64,000 nucleotides of DNA from the NCBI GenBank assembly GCA_002021875.1, contig CP018627.1, forward strand, positions 6,448,001 through 6,512,000. Direction: 5' to 3'. This DNA is from Streptomyces hygroscopicus (GTDB lineage: Bacteria; Actinomycetota; Actinomycetes; Streptomycetales; Streptomycetaceae). The notes under the pieces are model-generated. The model had not been told where the DNA came from. It worked only from the letters and a program-made list of their open reading frames with translations, and ran no database searches. Every line of letters starts with the position of its first letter. Within the stretch, counting starts at the first letter, position 1. A program made the position numbers and the translations under genes. Below are positions 9,523 to 18,419 of this stretch, piece after piece.

Positions 9523-9900
9523 GCGCTCCCCGCCACCGGGTGTCGACGGCAGTGCGGTGACAGGGGTGCCCGCGGGCCCCGCCCGTGCCCTGGCCCGGAG
9601 GGTGAACGGGCCGGTGCGCACCTCCGCCGTGAGATCCGCGATCTCACCGTTCAGTGCGCATCGCACCACGCGCGCCCCCTGGGCGGAGGCCACCCGCCGG
9701 GCGAGACCGCAAGCCGTACGAGCCCCCTCCAGGCCGTGGTCCGCCGCCGCGAGCGCCGCCAGGTCGGCGGCTCCGCCCGCCCGATGGCGCGCCACCATGG
9801 CCTGCCCGGCCGCCAGTACGGCCGCGAACACCGCGCACAGGGCCGTCGCGGCCAGCGCGGTCCAGACGGTGGCCGACCCCCGATCGTCCGTCCTGCTCAC
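9523..9900 (-). CDS. TadE-like protein of the Tad operon, stop codon missing
   Basis: The GTG start overlaps the stop of the preceding tadE gene (GTGA), which shows translational coupling. The protein begins VSRTDDRGSATVWTALAATA with one N-terminal helix (about residues 10-35) typical of minor-pilin TadE/TadG proteins of the helicase/secretion neighbourhood, which are usually about 120-140 residues. Here the frame has no stop at that point: it stays open on the antisense strand of the helicase gene down to 7189. The end given is where the recognisable protein stops and helicase coding begins. The true end is either lost by mutation or displaced by a frameshift or sequencing error. Confidence 0.55.
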
Positions 9901-10466
9901 GGGACCGCCTCCCGGGCCGCACCACCCGCGTCCACCCCGCCCACCGCGTCCTCGGCGAGCGCGGCCGCCTCGCCGCGCAGATTCACCGCCAGCGGACCGG
10001 GGCCGGCGGCATGGGTCCGGACCCGCACCCGCACCAGGTCTCCCTCCTGCCACAGCTCGACCCGCGCTCCATCGGGTGCGGCCGAGCGGGCGGCGGCCAT
10101 CGCGTCCGCCCTCGGCTCCGAACGAGCCGCCGCCCTCGCCCCGGCCCTCGCCGCGTCCACGCACTGAAGCTGCGCGGCCGCGGCCATCAGCCCCCAGATC
10201 AACATCAGGGCGAACAGCGCCAGCACCGGCAGCGCGACGGCCGTCTCCGCCGTGACGAAGCCGCTGTCCCGCCCAGTGCGCTGGGGCCTTAGGACACTCC
10301 GGGGTCCTAGGACGCCTCGGGCACCCGGGACGCCGTGGGTCCTTAGGATTCTCGGGGTCCTTGGGACGCCCTGGGCCCTCGGGACACCCCTGAGCCTTGC
10401 TAAGCCCCGGGCCCTCGGGACTCCCCGCACGCCGCTCCTGGCGCGCGGGCGCGTCCGCTCGGCCAT
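9897..10466 (-). CDS. TadE family pilus-assembly protein with repetitive N-terminal extension
   Basis: A 189-residue product. The conserved part GFVTAETAVALPVLALFALM (about residues 70-95) is the class-III-signal-like segment plus membrane helix of TadE minor pilins, followed by a periplasmic domain. The ATG lies 10 bases after the stop of the DUF4244 pilin gene, so the frame starts inside the operon. The first 65 residues are an Arg/Gly/Val/Pro repeat (RGVPRA, RGVPRAQ, HGVPGARGV) encoded by degenerate 15-21-base DNA repeats. TadE proteins normally carry only 10-30 residues there, so the extension is probably a repeat expansion or untranslated, with the real start nearer the helix. Confidence 0.75.
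   Translation of the reverse strand: MAERTRPRARSGVRGVPRARGLARLRGVPRAQGVPRTPRILRTHGVPGARGVLGPRSVLRPQRTGRDSGFVTAETAVALPVLALFALMLIWGLMAAAAQLQCVDAARAGARAAARSEPRADAMAAARSAAPDGARVELWQEGDLVRVRVRTHAAGPGPLAVNLRGEAAALAEDAVGGVDAGGAAREAVP
10270..10440. repeat. Degenerate short tandem repeat at the tadE 5' end
   Basis: Repeated copies of GGTCCTTAGGAC, GGTCCTAGGACGCC, GGGACGCC and CCTCGGGAC, about 15-21 bases apart, fill the start of the tadE frame. The block resembles the tail repeats near 6080-6160. Confidence 0.55.
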
Positions 10467-10476
10467 CCCCGGCGCC

Positions 10477-10674
10477 TCAGAACTGCGCATCGAGCGCCCG
10501 TCCGATGACCGACTGCAGCGCACCGCTGACGGTCCCGCTGGTCACCACCTTGTAGAGCACCGCGGCGAAACCGCATGCCGCGATCGTTCCCATCGCGTAC
10601 TCGGCGGTGGCCATGCCTGCCTCGGACTTCGCACGTGCCGCCGCGTACCGCCGTGCCCACCACTGCTTCACCAT
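10477..10674 (-). CDS. DUF4244 Flp-like pilin
   Basis: A 65-residue protein. The cytoplasmic head MVKQWWARRYAAARAKSEAG is followed by MATAEYAMGTIAACGFAAVL, a class III signal/pilin helix with the Glu typical of Flp pilins (GMATAEYA), then a short tail. It is the likely structural subunit of the Tad system. AAGGGGG lies about 5 bases upstream of the ATG. It lies between the tadC-like gene and tadE in one operon; the 120-base gap upstream holds short repeats. Confidence 0.9.
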   Translation of the reverse strand: MVKQWWARRYAAARAKSEAGMATAEYAMGTIAACGFAAVLYKVVTSGTVSGALQSVIGRALDAQF

Positions 10675-10753
10675 GTCGGCCCCCTTGCCCTGTCCGCGGT
10701 GTCACTGACCGCGGTTCGTCGTTCGTCGTGCTGTTGTCGTGCCGCTGTCGTTC

Positions 10754-10783
10754 GCTGGTGTGATTGGTGCTGGTGTGATTGGT
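10754..10783. repeat. 15-bp perfect tandem duplication after tadC
   Basis: GCTGGTGTGATTGGT occurs twice head to tail, with a shortened third copy (GGTGGTC) beyond, in the gap between the tadC-like stop and the pilin gene. Confidence 0.85.
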
Positions 10784-10797
10784 GGTCTCGTCGGTGT

Positions 10798-11616
10798 TCA
10801 GGGGCCGTCGCCCATCAGGCCGCGGGCCAGCCCGATCATCACCGGGGCCAGGCCGACCAGCAGGAACGCGGGGAGGAAGCAGCCCGCGAGCGGTGCGTTG
10901 ACCAACACACCGGTGCGGTCGGCCCGTTTCATCGCCGCCCGCCCCTGCTCGGCCCGGCATTCGGCCGCCAGCCGGGACACCGGCTCCACCGCCGGAGCGC
11001 CCGTTGTCCCGGCGCGTTCCATGGCGCGTGCCAGACCCTGCGCTCCGGGCAGAGCCCCGATGCGCCCCCAGGCGTGGGCCGGTTCACCTCCCAGCCGCAG
11101 CTCCGCCGCGGTCTGGGCAAGCCGCTCGCCGACCGGGCCGCCCAGCGAACCTCCCACCGCCTCCGCCGCCTTCCGCGGGCCCGCTCCGGCCGCCAGGCAG
11201 GCGGTCAGCAGATCGGCGGCCAGCGGAATTTGGCGCGCGGCGAGGGCCTCGATGTGCCGGTCACGACCGGAGCGCCCAGCGGTGGCCCGGCGGTACCGCT
11301 GCCACCACCAGAGGCCGCAGGCCGCGGTGAGCCCCAGCACCCACCCCGGCGGCCCTCCGACGAGGAGAACGGCGATCGTCACAGCGCCGCATGGCGCGGC
11401 CCAGAGGGGCAGCGCGCCCTCAGTGGCCCCGGCGCGCCGGCGCCGCCACGGCCAGGCCCGCCTCCGCCGCCGGTCCCTCGTGCCCCGAAGCAGCGCCGCC
11501 GACCGTCGTCGGGCGCCCCGCTCCCGATGGGCCTCGACCATCGCCATCACCGTGCACAGGACCGCCGCCAAGACGGACAGCGAAATCCCCAGGCTGTGGA
11601 CACCCTCAGCGCTCAT
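10798..11616 (-). CDS. Type II/IV secretion system F protein (TadC-like)
   Basis: A 272-residue membrane protein with a T2SSF domain: N-terminal helix, paired helices in the middle ([31 protein letters not shown]), the conserved cytoplasmic loop [19 protein letters not shown], and a C-terminal helix pair ending [13 protein letters not shown]. It forms the inner-membrane platform with TadB. The ATG overlaps the tadB stop by 11 bases, so the genes are translationally coupled. Confidence 0.9.
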   Translation of the reverse strand: MSAEGVHSLGISLSVLAAVLCTVMAMVEAHRERGARRRSAALLRGTRDRRRRRAWPWRRRRAGATEGALPLWAAPCGAVTIAVLLVGGPPGWVLGLTAACGLWWWQRYRRATAGRSGRDRHIEALAARQIPLAADLLTACLAAGAGPRKAAEAVGGSLGGPVGERLAQTAAELRLGGEPAHAWGRIGALPGAQGLARAMERAGTTGAPAVEPVSRLAAECRAEQGRAAMKRADRTGVLVNAPLAGCFLPAFLLVGLAPVMIGLARGLMGDGP

Positions 11617-12532
11617 CGGCCACCGGCCGCCCCGGCTCACGCGCCGCCCGCACCATCCGGCCGGTCCACACCAGGCCCGCCCACTCCACCAGGCCGCCCA
11701 CCAGCAGGCAGCTCAGCCCGGCCGGGGTGTGCAGCAGCTCATGCAGTGGGTTGGAGCCCAGCAGCCCGCCCAGCGCCAGCCCGACGACGGGCAGCACCGC
11801 CAGTGCGACGGCGGTGGCCTTGGCCCCCGCCAGCTTGGCGTCCAGGCTGTCCCGCTGGTCCCGCTCGGCGCGCAGCGCCGCCGCCACCCGGTCGAGCCCC
11901 GCCGCCAGCCCCGCTCCCTCGTCGACCGCCACCTGCCAGCAGGCCGCGACCCCGCTCAACCCCTCGGCGCCCGGCAGCCGGGCCACCCTCCGCAGCGCGT
12001 CCGGCACTTCACCGCCGAACCGCGCCGCGGCCGTCACCAGCCCCCAACGCTCCCTCAGGTGCCCGGGGTCCACCGCCAGCAGCGCCTCGCCGGGATGCCG
12101 CCCGGCCCGCAGCTCGCCCGCCACGGTGACACAGAGGTCGATCACCCCGGCGGCGCGCCGCACACGGTCCCGCTCGCGCCGCCGGGACCGCAGCCACCGG
12201 CCGACGACCGGCGTGGCCACCACCGCCCCGAGCAGCGGCAGAACCGACGCGCCCAGCAGCGCGATCACACATCCGACCGGCAGACACAGCAACTCACGCC
12301 CCATCCGCCCGCCGTACCCGACCCGCCAGCGCTCCCGCAGCCAGGCGGCCGTCTCGGACAGCCGCCGCACCAGGTCGGGCCCCACCGGCTCGACGGGTCC
12401 GCCGCCCGCGAACAGCAGCCTCACCCGGCGCAGCTCCCGGTCCCGCCCGGAGAGCAGCCATACGGCCGCCCCCGCGCACAGCATCGCGGCGCACAGCGTC
12501 AGCGCACCCCGGTCCGCTCCCGCGCCCGTCAT
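11606..12532 (-). CDS. Type II/IV secretion system F protein (TadB-like)
   Basis: A 308-residue polytopic protein: an N-terminal helix ([19 protein letters not shown]), a central helix pair ([22 protein letters not shown]), a T2SSF cytoplasmic domain, and C-terminal helices ([20 protein letters not shown]). It is the inner-membrane platform partner of TadC and the TadA ATPase. The ATG start sits in an ATGA overlap with the tadA stop. Confidence 0.9.
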   Translation of the reverse strand: MTGAGADRGALTLCAAMLCAGAAVWLLSGRDRELRRVRLLFAGGGPVEPVGPDLVRRLSETAAWLRERWRVGYGGRMGRELLCLPVGCVIALLGASVLPLLGAVVATPVVGRWLRSRRRERDRVRRAAGVIDLCVTVAGELRAGRHPGEALLAVDPGHLRERWGLVTAAARFGGEVPDALRRVARLPGAEGLSGVAACWQVAVDEGAGLAAGLDRVAAALRAERDQRDSLDAKLAGAKATAVALAVLPVVGLALGGLLGSNPLHELLHTPAGLSCLLVGGLVEWAGLVWTGRMVRAAREPGRPVADER

Positions 12533-13695
12533 GCCGCTCCTCCGCCCCGTGCGCACAGCCGCTGGAGCCGCTGCCAGCCCGCCGCCCGTTCGAAGCCCTC
12601 CGGGCCCCAGACGGCCGCGGGGACGGTCGTGACGAAGCCCGCCCGGTCCCGGTCCAGCACATGCAGCTCGGCGATCCTGCGCCGCCCGCCGCGGTCCCGC
12701 ACCAGATGGACCAGGACCGACAGCGCCGCCGCCAACTGGCTGTGCAGCGCGGCCCGGTCCAGACCCGCGGTCGAGCCGAGCGCCTCCAGCCGCGCGGGAA
12801 CGTCGGCCGCCGTATTGGCGTGGACGGTGCCACAGCCGCCCTCATGGCCGGTGTTCAAGGCCCCCAGCAGATCGGTGACCTCGGCGCCTCTCACCTCCCC
12901 GACCACCAGCCGGTCGGGGCGCATCCGCAGCGCCTGCCGCACCAGATCCCGCAGGGTGACCTGGCCTCGGCCCTCCTGGTTGGCAGGGCGGGTCTCCAGC
13001 CGGACCACATGCGGGTGGTCGGGCCGGAGCTCGGCCGAGTCCTCGGCGAGGACGATTCGGTCCTGCGGGCCGACCAGCCCCAGCAGGGTGCTCAGCAGCG
13101 TTGTCTTGCCCGAGCCGGTGCCGCCGCTGATCAGGTAGGACAGCCGGGCGTCCAGCATGGCCCGCAGCAGATGCGCGCCGCCCGGCGGCACCGTCCCGGC
13201 CGCCTCCAGCTCCGCGAGGGAGAACGCCCGGGGGCGCACGACTCGCAGCGACAGACAGGTCGAGCCGACCGCGACCGGAGGGAGCACCGCATGCAGCCGG
13301 GTCCCATCCGGCAGCCGGGCGTCCACCCACGGCCGGGCGTCATCCAGCCGCCGCCCGGCCACCGCGGCGAGCCGCTGCGCGAGCCTGCGCACGGCGGCCG
13401 CGTCCACGAAGGTGACGGCCGTGCGCTCCAGCCCCGAACCCCGGTCCACCCACACCTCATCGGGGGCGGTGACCAGGACGTCCGTGACATCGGGGGCGGC
13501 CAGCAGCGGCTCCAGGGGCCCGGTGCCGACCAGTTCCGAGCGCAGCGCCTCCACCACACCGAGTACCTCGGTGTCGCCGAGCAGCCGCCCCTCCTCACGC
13601 AGGGCCGCCGCCACCCGGGCGGGCGTGGGCTCCGCGCCGCTTCCGGCGAGCCGCAGCCGCACCGCGTCCAGCAGATCCGGCGATACGACGCTCAT
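12529..13695 (-). CDS. tadA: Secretion ATPase TadA/CpaF
   Basis: A 388-residue hexameric ATPase that powers Tad pilus assembly at the cytoplasmic face. Features: N-terminal domain with [15 protein letters not shown] (about 71-85), Walker [10 protein letters not shown] (191-199), Asp box [16 protein letters not shown], Walker B region [12 protein letters not shown] and His box CGTVHANTA. The ATG lies in an ATGA overlap with the ssd stop. The operon order ssd-tadA-tadB-tadC-pilin-tadE-tadE-like matches the actinobacterial Tad locus beside a DUF1998 helicase, as in mycobacteria. Confidence 0.95.
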   Translation of the reverse strand: MSVVSPDLLDAVRLRLAGSGAEPTPARVAAALREEGRLLGDTEVLGVVEALRSELVGTGPLEPLLAAPDVTDVLVTAPDEVWVDRGSGLERTAVTFVDAAAVRRLAQRLAAVAGRRLDDARPWVDARLPDGTRLHAVLPPVAVGSTCLSLRVVRPRAFSLAELEAAGTVPPGGAHLLRAMLDARLSYLISGGTGSGKTTLLSTLLGLVGPQDRIVLAEDSAELRPDHPHVVRLETRPANQEGRGQVTLRDLVRQALRMRPDRLVVGEVRGAEVTDLLGALNTGHEGGCGTVHANTAADVPARLEALGSTAGLDRAALHSQLAAALSVLVHLVRDRGGRRRIAELHVLDRDRAGFVTTVPAAVWGPEGFERAAGWQRLQRLCARGGGAA

Positions 13696-14801
13696 GCGGT
13701 GACACCTCCCTCGTCGGCGAGGGCACGCGCCCAGAACTCGGCACAGAACCGGCCGAGCGGTCCGCGGGGGCTGCCGCCCGGGGGCTCCCCGCCCTCGAAC
13801 GCGTCGGCCAGACCGGGCTCCGGTGGCAGCTGACCGGCCAGGGGCAGCCCGAGCAGCCCCGCGATCTCCTCGTCGCCGAGCTCCGGCCCGCACGGGCCCC
13901 GCACCACCGCGCGCAGGTCCCGCAGCACCATGCCCACCGTGGACGCCACCCGGTGGGCGGCGGCGACCGCTCGCAGCTCCGCCGGGACGACCAGCAGCCC
14001 GAGGTCGATCTGGGCCAGGGCCTCGGCCGCCGCGTCGTCGACGCGGCGCGGCAGATCCACCACCACGACCCCGCCGCGCCGCCTGGCCGCGGCCAGCACC
14101 GCCCGCATCGCGGAGGGCGAGATGACGACCGAATCGCCACGGTCCCAGCTGAGCACCCGCAGCGAGTGCAGCTCGGGCAGCGACTCCTCCAGAGCGCTTC
14201 CGGCGACCCGCCCCCGCGACTCGGCGAAGGCGGGCCATCTCAGTCCCTGCGCGCCCTCGCCGCCGAGCAGCACATCGAGCCCGCCGCCCAGCGGATCGCC
14301 GTCGATCAGCATGGTGCGCCGGCCGGAGCCGGCCGCGGTGATCGCCAGGGCGCACGCGAGGGTGGAGGCGCCCGCGCCGCCGCGGCCGCCGATGACTCCG
14401 ATGGTCAGGGCCTGCCGGCCCACGCCCTCGGCGACATCGGCGATCCGGTCCACCAGCCAGGTCTCGGCATCGGGCAGGAACGCCACGTTGTCCGCGCCGA
14501 GCGCCACCGCCCGCCGCCAGATGCCGTGGTCGTCCAGATCGCGCCCGATGAGCAACACCCCTTCTCTGCGGGCCCGGTCGCACAGCCGGGCGGCCGAATC
14601 GTCGCCGACCAGAATCAGCGGTGCGGTCTCCCAACTGCCCCGGCGGGTGAGCGCACCATGTGCCACTTCCGGTTCGGCTCCGGCCGCCGCGCACAACCGC
14701 AGCAGATCGTCGAGAAGCTCCTCGTCCTCGGTGACGATGAGCGGTCTGCCCCGTTGTCCTTCGGCCGCCGAAGGGCGTTCCGGTGTGATGGATGCAGTCA
14801 C
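13692..14801 (-). CDS. ssd: Septum-site-determining protein Ssd (CpaE/MinD-like)
   Basis: A 369-residue first gene of the Tad operon. The N-terminal 120 residues resemble a degenerate receiver domain (LIVTEDEELLDDLLRLCAAA). The C-terminal MinD/ParA fold has a deviant Walker A GGRGGAGAST that lacks the signature lysine pair, then LIDGDPLGGGLD. CpaE-like proteins localise Tad machines, and the mycobacterial relative Rv3660c affects division. The GTG start has GAGGGGATC directly upstream. The gene diverges from the HAD hydrolase across a 453-base gap. Confidence 0.88.
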   Translation of the reverse strand: MTASITPERPSAAEGQRGRPLIVTEDEELLDDLLRLCAAAGAEPEVAHGALTRRGSWETAPLILVGDDSAARLCDRARREGVLLIGRDLDDHGIWRRAVALGADNVAFLPDAETWLVDRIADVAEGVGRQALTIGVIGGRGGAGASTLACALAITAAGSGRRTMLIDGDPLGGGLDVLLGGEGAQGLRWPAFAESRGRVAGSALEESLPELHSLRVLSWDRGDSVVISPSAMRAVLAAARRRGGVVVVDLPRRVDDAAAEALAQIDLGLLVVPAELRAVAAAHRVASTVGMVLRDLRAVVRGPCGPELGDEEIAGLLGLPLAGQLPPEPGLADAFEGGEPPGGSPRGPLGRFCAEFWARALADEGGVTA

Positions 14802-15254
14802 GATCCCCTCCCATATCCGTTACGCGCTCTCACTCCCGCGAACAGCGAGTGCGAGCACCGCGGAGAATCACCGTGCTGCGATCCAGAAAATCTTGGGGAT
14901 CTTGGTCCAAAACTGTGGACAACTCATCACTTGTGAATATCCCAGTCACCTAAAGCAGTGACTTCCGGAGAGCAGCCTAGCGATTACGTACGGTTACCGC
15001 CCAAGCTGTGGAGAGGCGGGGCCACACGGGCCCGAGGGAGGGGATCAAGATCCCGTGAGAACGCCGAAAACGCGTCCGGACATGCGACGACCCCCGCCGG
15101 GGGGGAGAGCGGGGGTCGTCCCCACGGCCGACTCGGGGGGGGAGGAGTCGGGCCGGGTTAGCACGGTCGCGAACGATCCGTGACTTCCATGGTGTACCCG
15201 AGAGCCTTCTCAGGCAAACCCACGCGCCTGAGCTTACGCCGAATGGTGGGCCCT
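14802..15254. other. Divergent intergenic region with strong hairpin
   Basis: No gene was seen. Next to ssd the sequence is AT-richer (AAAATCTTGGGGATCTTGG, then TGTGGACAACTCATC) and probably carries the operon promoter, with an inverted repeat GTCAC-N8-GTGAC near 14945. Nearer the HAD gene there is a 12-base-pair inverted repeat (15086-15097 with 15109-15120). Confidence 0.6.
15086..15120. other. Strong GC hairpin upstream of the HAD gene
   Basis: Arms GACGACCCCCGC and GCGGGGGTCGTC form a perfect 12-base-pair stem with an 11-base G-rich loop. Both flanking genes point away from it, so it is not an ordinary terminator. It may end an unseen short transcript or form a leader structure for the HAD gene. 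Confidence 0.55.
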
Positions 15255-16091
15255 ATGCTCGGCGTCGTGGAAAACCACTCCTTGCCCCGGACAGCCGCGT
15301 TCTTTGACCTGGACAAGACGGTCATTGCGAAGTCAAGCGCGTTCACCTTCAGCAAGTCCTTCTACCAGGGTGGTCTGATCAACCGCCGCGCTGTACTGCG
15401 TACTGCCTATGCGCAGTTCGTCTTCCTCGCCGGCGGCGCCGATCACGACCAGATGGAGCGGATGCGCGCGTACCTATCGGCGCTGTGCCGCGGATGGAAT
15501 GTCCAGCAGGTGAAGGAGATCGTCGCCGAGACCTTGCACGATCTGATCGACCCCATCATCTACGACGAGGCCGCCTCGCTCATCGAGGAGCACCACATCG
15601 CCGGCCGCGATGTGGTGATCGTGAGCACCTCCGGGGCGGAGGTGGTCGAGCCGATCGGCGAGCTTCTGGGCGCGGACCGCGTGGTGGCCACCCGCATGGT
15701 CGTCGAAGACGGAGTCTTCACCGGAGAGGTGGAGTACTACGCCTATGGCCCGACGAAGGCGGAGGCGATCGCCGAGTTGGCGGAGTCGGAGGGCTACGAC
15801 TTGTCACGCTGCTACGCCTACAGCGATTCGGCGACCGATCTCCCGATGCTGGAGTCGGTCGGCCACCCTCATGCGGTCAACCCGGACCGGGCGCTGCGGC
15901 GCGAGGCGGCGGCCCGCGGCTGGCCGGTGCTCTCCTTCAACCGCCCGGTCCGGCTGAAGCAGCGCAGGCCCTCGCTCTCCATGCCGCCCCGCCCGGTGCT
16001 CGCTGTGGCGGCGGCCGTCGGCGCGGCCGCGGCCACCGCCGGGCTGGTGTGGTATACCAATCGGCGCCGCGTCCTTTATGCCCGCGTTTAG
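15255..16091 (+). CDS. HAD-IB family hydrolase, phosphoserine-phosphatase-like, with C-terminal helix
   Basis: A 278-residue protein. HAD motif I is FFDLDKTVI (DxDKT), motif II is VIVSTSGAE, the motif III lysine lies in PTKAEAIAEL, and motif IV is YAYSDSATDLPML. It is a SerB-like phosphatase by fold; the substrate is unknown. A hydrophobic segment (LAVAAAVGAAAATAGLVWY) near the C-terminus suggests membrane tethering. It lies beside the Tad/ssd operon in many actinobacteria and I recall its S. coelicolor ortholog annotated as morphological-differentiation-related. The ATG has GGTGGG upstream; a GTG 12 bases later (VENHSLP) is an alternative. Confidence 0.88.
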   Translation: MLGVVENHSLPRTAAFFDLDKTVIAKSSAFTFSKSFYQGGLINRRAVLRTAYAQFVFLAGGADHDQMERMRAYLSALCRGWNVQQVKEIVAETLHDLIDPIIYDEAASLIEEHHIAGRDVVIVSTSGAEVVEPIGELLGADRVVATRMVVEDGVFTGEVEYYAYGPTKAEAIAELAESEGYDLSRCYAYSDSATDLPMLESVGHPHAVNPDRALRREAAARGWPVLSFNRPVRLKQRRPSLSMPPRPVLAVAAAVGAAAATAGLVWYTNRRRVLYARV

Positions 16092-16484
16092 GGGTAATAG
16101 CAAAGATCTGCGGTGAGGGGTTCCGCTTGGCCTCTCGCAGGAGTACAAAGGAGTCGACGGCCCGCGAGACCAGGGGTATCCGGGAGGAAACCCTCAGACG
16201 CCAAGGCCCCACGGACCGAGCACAGATGCTGAGCACCCACGCGACGTCGACCCGTCGATTACGGGCCAGCCGCACCAGGTGACGGGCATAAGTTCCCGAC
16301 CTGATGGGCGAATGAGATTGCACGCATGGTAACCCGGTAGCTGTGCCAGCGGCGGTGCCCACGGGTGCCGCCGCAACTCTTGTCGGGCGTCAGGCCGCTC
16401 CCGCCCAGCCTCCGCTCTTACCCAGCCCCAGACCGCCGTTCCGACCTCAGACCGCCCTTCCGGCATCGGCCCGCTCTTCCGGCG
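16092..16484. other. Intergenic region between convergent genes, holds a candidate structured RNA
   Basis: No protein gene was seen. The first 240 bases have lower GC and clear self-complementarity (see the ncRNA candidate). The last 150 bases, trailing the Fic-like gene stop, are GC-rich with repeated CCGCTC, GACCTCAGACCGCC and CCGCCCTTCC-like words. Confidence 0.6.
16100..16330. ncRNA. Candidate structured RNA (possibly 6S-like)
   Basis: A long irregular hairpin can be drawn: TGAGGGGTTCC near 16114-16124 pairs with GGAAACCCTCA near 16186-16196, and inside it CTCTCGC near 16132-16138 pairs with GCGAGA near 16163-16168, leaving large internal loops. From memory, S. coelicolor expresses a 6S-type RNA (scr3559) in the same interval, between the HAD gene and the oxidoreductase-annotated gene. 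Strand and ends are not determined. It could instead be an unrelated 3' UTR structure. Confidence 0.4.
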
Positions 16485-17312
16485 TCAGGCCGCCCCGCGC
16501 TGCAGGGCCTCGCAGACCGCCGTGGACTCCCGCACCCCGAGCTCAACCGCCCGGCCGCAGTGTGCGATCCACACCGCCATGCCCTCCGGCGTTCCGGACG
16601 CATAGCCCTCCAGCGCCGCCATGTACGGCGCGACGCCCAGCTCCGCGTACCCCACCTCGGCCGGGCAGATCGACTTCGGATCGAGGCCGCTGCCGACCAG
16701 CACGATCCGTTCGGCCGCGCGCGCCACCAGACCATTGCGGGAGACAAAGGGCCGCAGGGCGAGCAGTTCGCCATGCACCACCGCCGCCGTCACCAGCGCC
16801 GGAGCCTCGCTGCCCATGAGCAGCAGCCGAGCCAACCCATCGAGGCGCCCCGCCACCTCGTCCGCGCCCGGCAGCGGCAGATCGGACCCGATCAGCGGCT
16901 CGTCCACCGGCTCACCCGACTGCCGCGGGCGTCCGACCCCCTCGTCGCCCTCCGCCCCGCCCGCCGCGACCAGATGCAGCCGGGCCAGAACGCGCAGCGG
17001 CGACTGACGCCAGATATTCAACAACTGCCCCGCCTCGGCGGTCAGCCGCAGCGCCGCCCCCACCGTGCGCGGCTCGCCCTCGGTCCCGAAGTCGGTGCGC
17101 CGACGCACCTCTTCCAGCGCCCAGTCCGCACCGGCCAGCGCGGCGGAGCCCCGCGCCCCGCGCAACGCCGCCTCGGAGGTGACCTCATTGCTGCGGCGGC
17201 GCATCACCCGGTGTCCGTAGACCCGGTCCACCGCCTTCCGTACGGCGTTCACGGACTCGGCCACACCGGGCAGCCCGGCCAGGGCGGCGAGCGGATCAGC
17301 TGACGTACTCAT
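16485..17312 (-). CDS. Fic-domain-like protein with degenerate active site (often mislabelled oxidoreductase)
   Basis: A 275-residue, mostly helical protein. Near residue 200 the segment LRPFVSRNGLVARA matches the layout of a Fic motif (HPFxxGNGRxxR), but the catalytic His is Arg and the GNGR loop is altered, so AMP-transfer activity is doubtful. No NAD-binding motif supports the oxidoreductase label that I recall for orthologs. The ATG MSTSADPLAAL is chosen over an upstream in-frame start that would reach into the promoter. It diverges from the MinD-like ATPase gene by about 100 bases. Confidence 0.7.
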   Translation of the reverse strand: MSTSADPLAALAGLPGVAESVNAVRKAVDRVYGHRVMRRRSNEVTSEAALRGARGSAALAGADWALEEVRRRTDFGTEGEPRTVGAALRLTAEAGQLLNIWRQSPLRVLARLHLVAAGGAEGDEGVGRPRQSGEPVDEPLIGSDLPLPGADEVAGRLDGLARLLLMGSEAPALVTAAVVHGELLALRPFVSRNGLVARAAERIVLVGSGLDPKSICPAEVGYAELGVAPYMAALEGYASGTPEGMAVWIAHCGRAVELGVRESTAVCEALQRGAA

Positions 17313-17414
17313 GAGTACGACACTACGCACCTCACACCGGGCACCCCTCGTTGGAGTGGTGTTCTTCACGTAAATCCCGCATGGTCCACGATCACTCACC
17401 TACGCTAGGTGAAC

Positions 17415-18419
17415 ATGAAGATCGCTTTCGTAGGCAAGGGTGGAAGCGGCAAGACCACGCTGTCGTCGCTGTTCATCCGCCATCTCGCCGCAGCCCACGC
17501 CCCTGTCGTCGCCGTCGACGCCGATATCAACCAGCATCTGGGCGTGGCGCTCGGACTCGACGAGGCGGAGGCCGCCGCACTGCCCGCCATGGGCGCCCAC
17601 CTCCCGCTGATCAAGGACTACTTGCGCGGCACGAACCCCCGCATCGCCTCCACCGAGACCATGATCAAGACCACTCCGCCGGGCGAGGGGTCGCGGCTGC
17701 TGCGGATCGGCGAGGACAACCCCGTCTATCAGGCATGCGCCCGCACCGTGCGGCTCGACGACGGGGCGGTGCGGCTGATGGCGACCGGCCCCTTCACCGA
17801 ATCCGATCTCGGCGTCGCCTGCTACCACTCCAAGGTCGGCGCGATCGAGCTGTGCCTGAACCATCTCGTCGACGGGCCCGGCGAGTTCATCGTCGTCGAC
17901 ATGACGGCGGGCAGCGACTCCTTCGCCTCCGGCCTCTTCACCCGCTTCGACATGACGTTCCTGGTGGCCGAGCCCACGCGTAAGGGCGTCTCCGTCTACC
18001 GCCAGTACAAGGAGTACGCCCGCGACTTCGATGTGGCGCTCCGGGTGGTCGGCAACAAGGTGCAGGGCCCGGACGACCTGGACTTCCTCCGCGCGGAGGT
18101 GGGCGATGACCTCCTGGTCGCGTTCGGCCACTCCGACTGGGTCAGGGCGATGGAGAAGGGTCGTGCGCCCCGGTTCGAGGAGCTTGAGGAGACGAACCGC
18201 GACGCGCTGCGGTCTCTGCGGGACGCGGTGGACGCCACGTACGAGCGGCGCGACTGGCAGCGGTACACCCGTCAGATGGTGCACTTCCACCTGAAGAACG
18301 CGCAGAGCTGGGGGAACGCGAAGACGGGTGCCGATCTGGCCGCCCAGGTCGACCCCGCCTTCGCGCTGCGGGAGTTCGCGCTGGAGGAGGGTTCGGCGAC
18401 TACGCCCGCTCCCGCTTAG
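17415..18419 (+). CDS. MinD/CooC-type P-loop ATPase
   Basis: A 334-residue protein with deviant Walker A GKGGSGKTT at residues 7-15, switch I-like VDADINQHL and Walker B region FIVVDMTAGSDSF. It belongs to the SIMIBI class close to CooC nickel-insertion ATPases, but no metal-binding C-terminus or CODH gene is nearby, so the client is unknown. The ATG is chosen because AGGTGA precedes it; a GTG 6 bases upstream is possible. Its last 20 bases overlap the 3' end of the convergent deacetylase gene. Confidence 0.85.
   Translation: MKIAFVGKGGSGKTTLSSLFIRHLAAAHAPVVAVDADINQHLGVALGLDEAEAAALPAMGAHLPLIKDYLRGTNPRIASTETMIKTTPPGEGSRLLRIGEDNPVYQACARTVRLDDGAVRLMATGPFTESDLGVACYHSKVGAIELCLNHLVDGPGEFIVVDMTAGSDSFASGLFTRFDMTFLVAEPTRKGVSVYRQYKEYARDFDVALRVVGNKVQGPDDLDFLRAEVGDDLLVAFGHSDWVRAMEKGRAPRFEELEETNRDALRSLRDAVDATYERRDWQRYTRQMVHFHLKNAQSWGNAKTGADLAAQVDPAFALREFALEEGSATTPAPA

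Noticed and set aside
16100..16330. c-di-AMP (ydaO-type) riboswitch
   Set aside because: Some GGGGTAAT-like words suggested it, but the conserved core could not be laid out and the downstream HAD gene lies on the wrong side.
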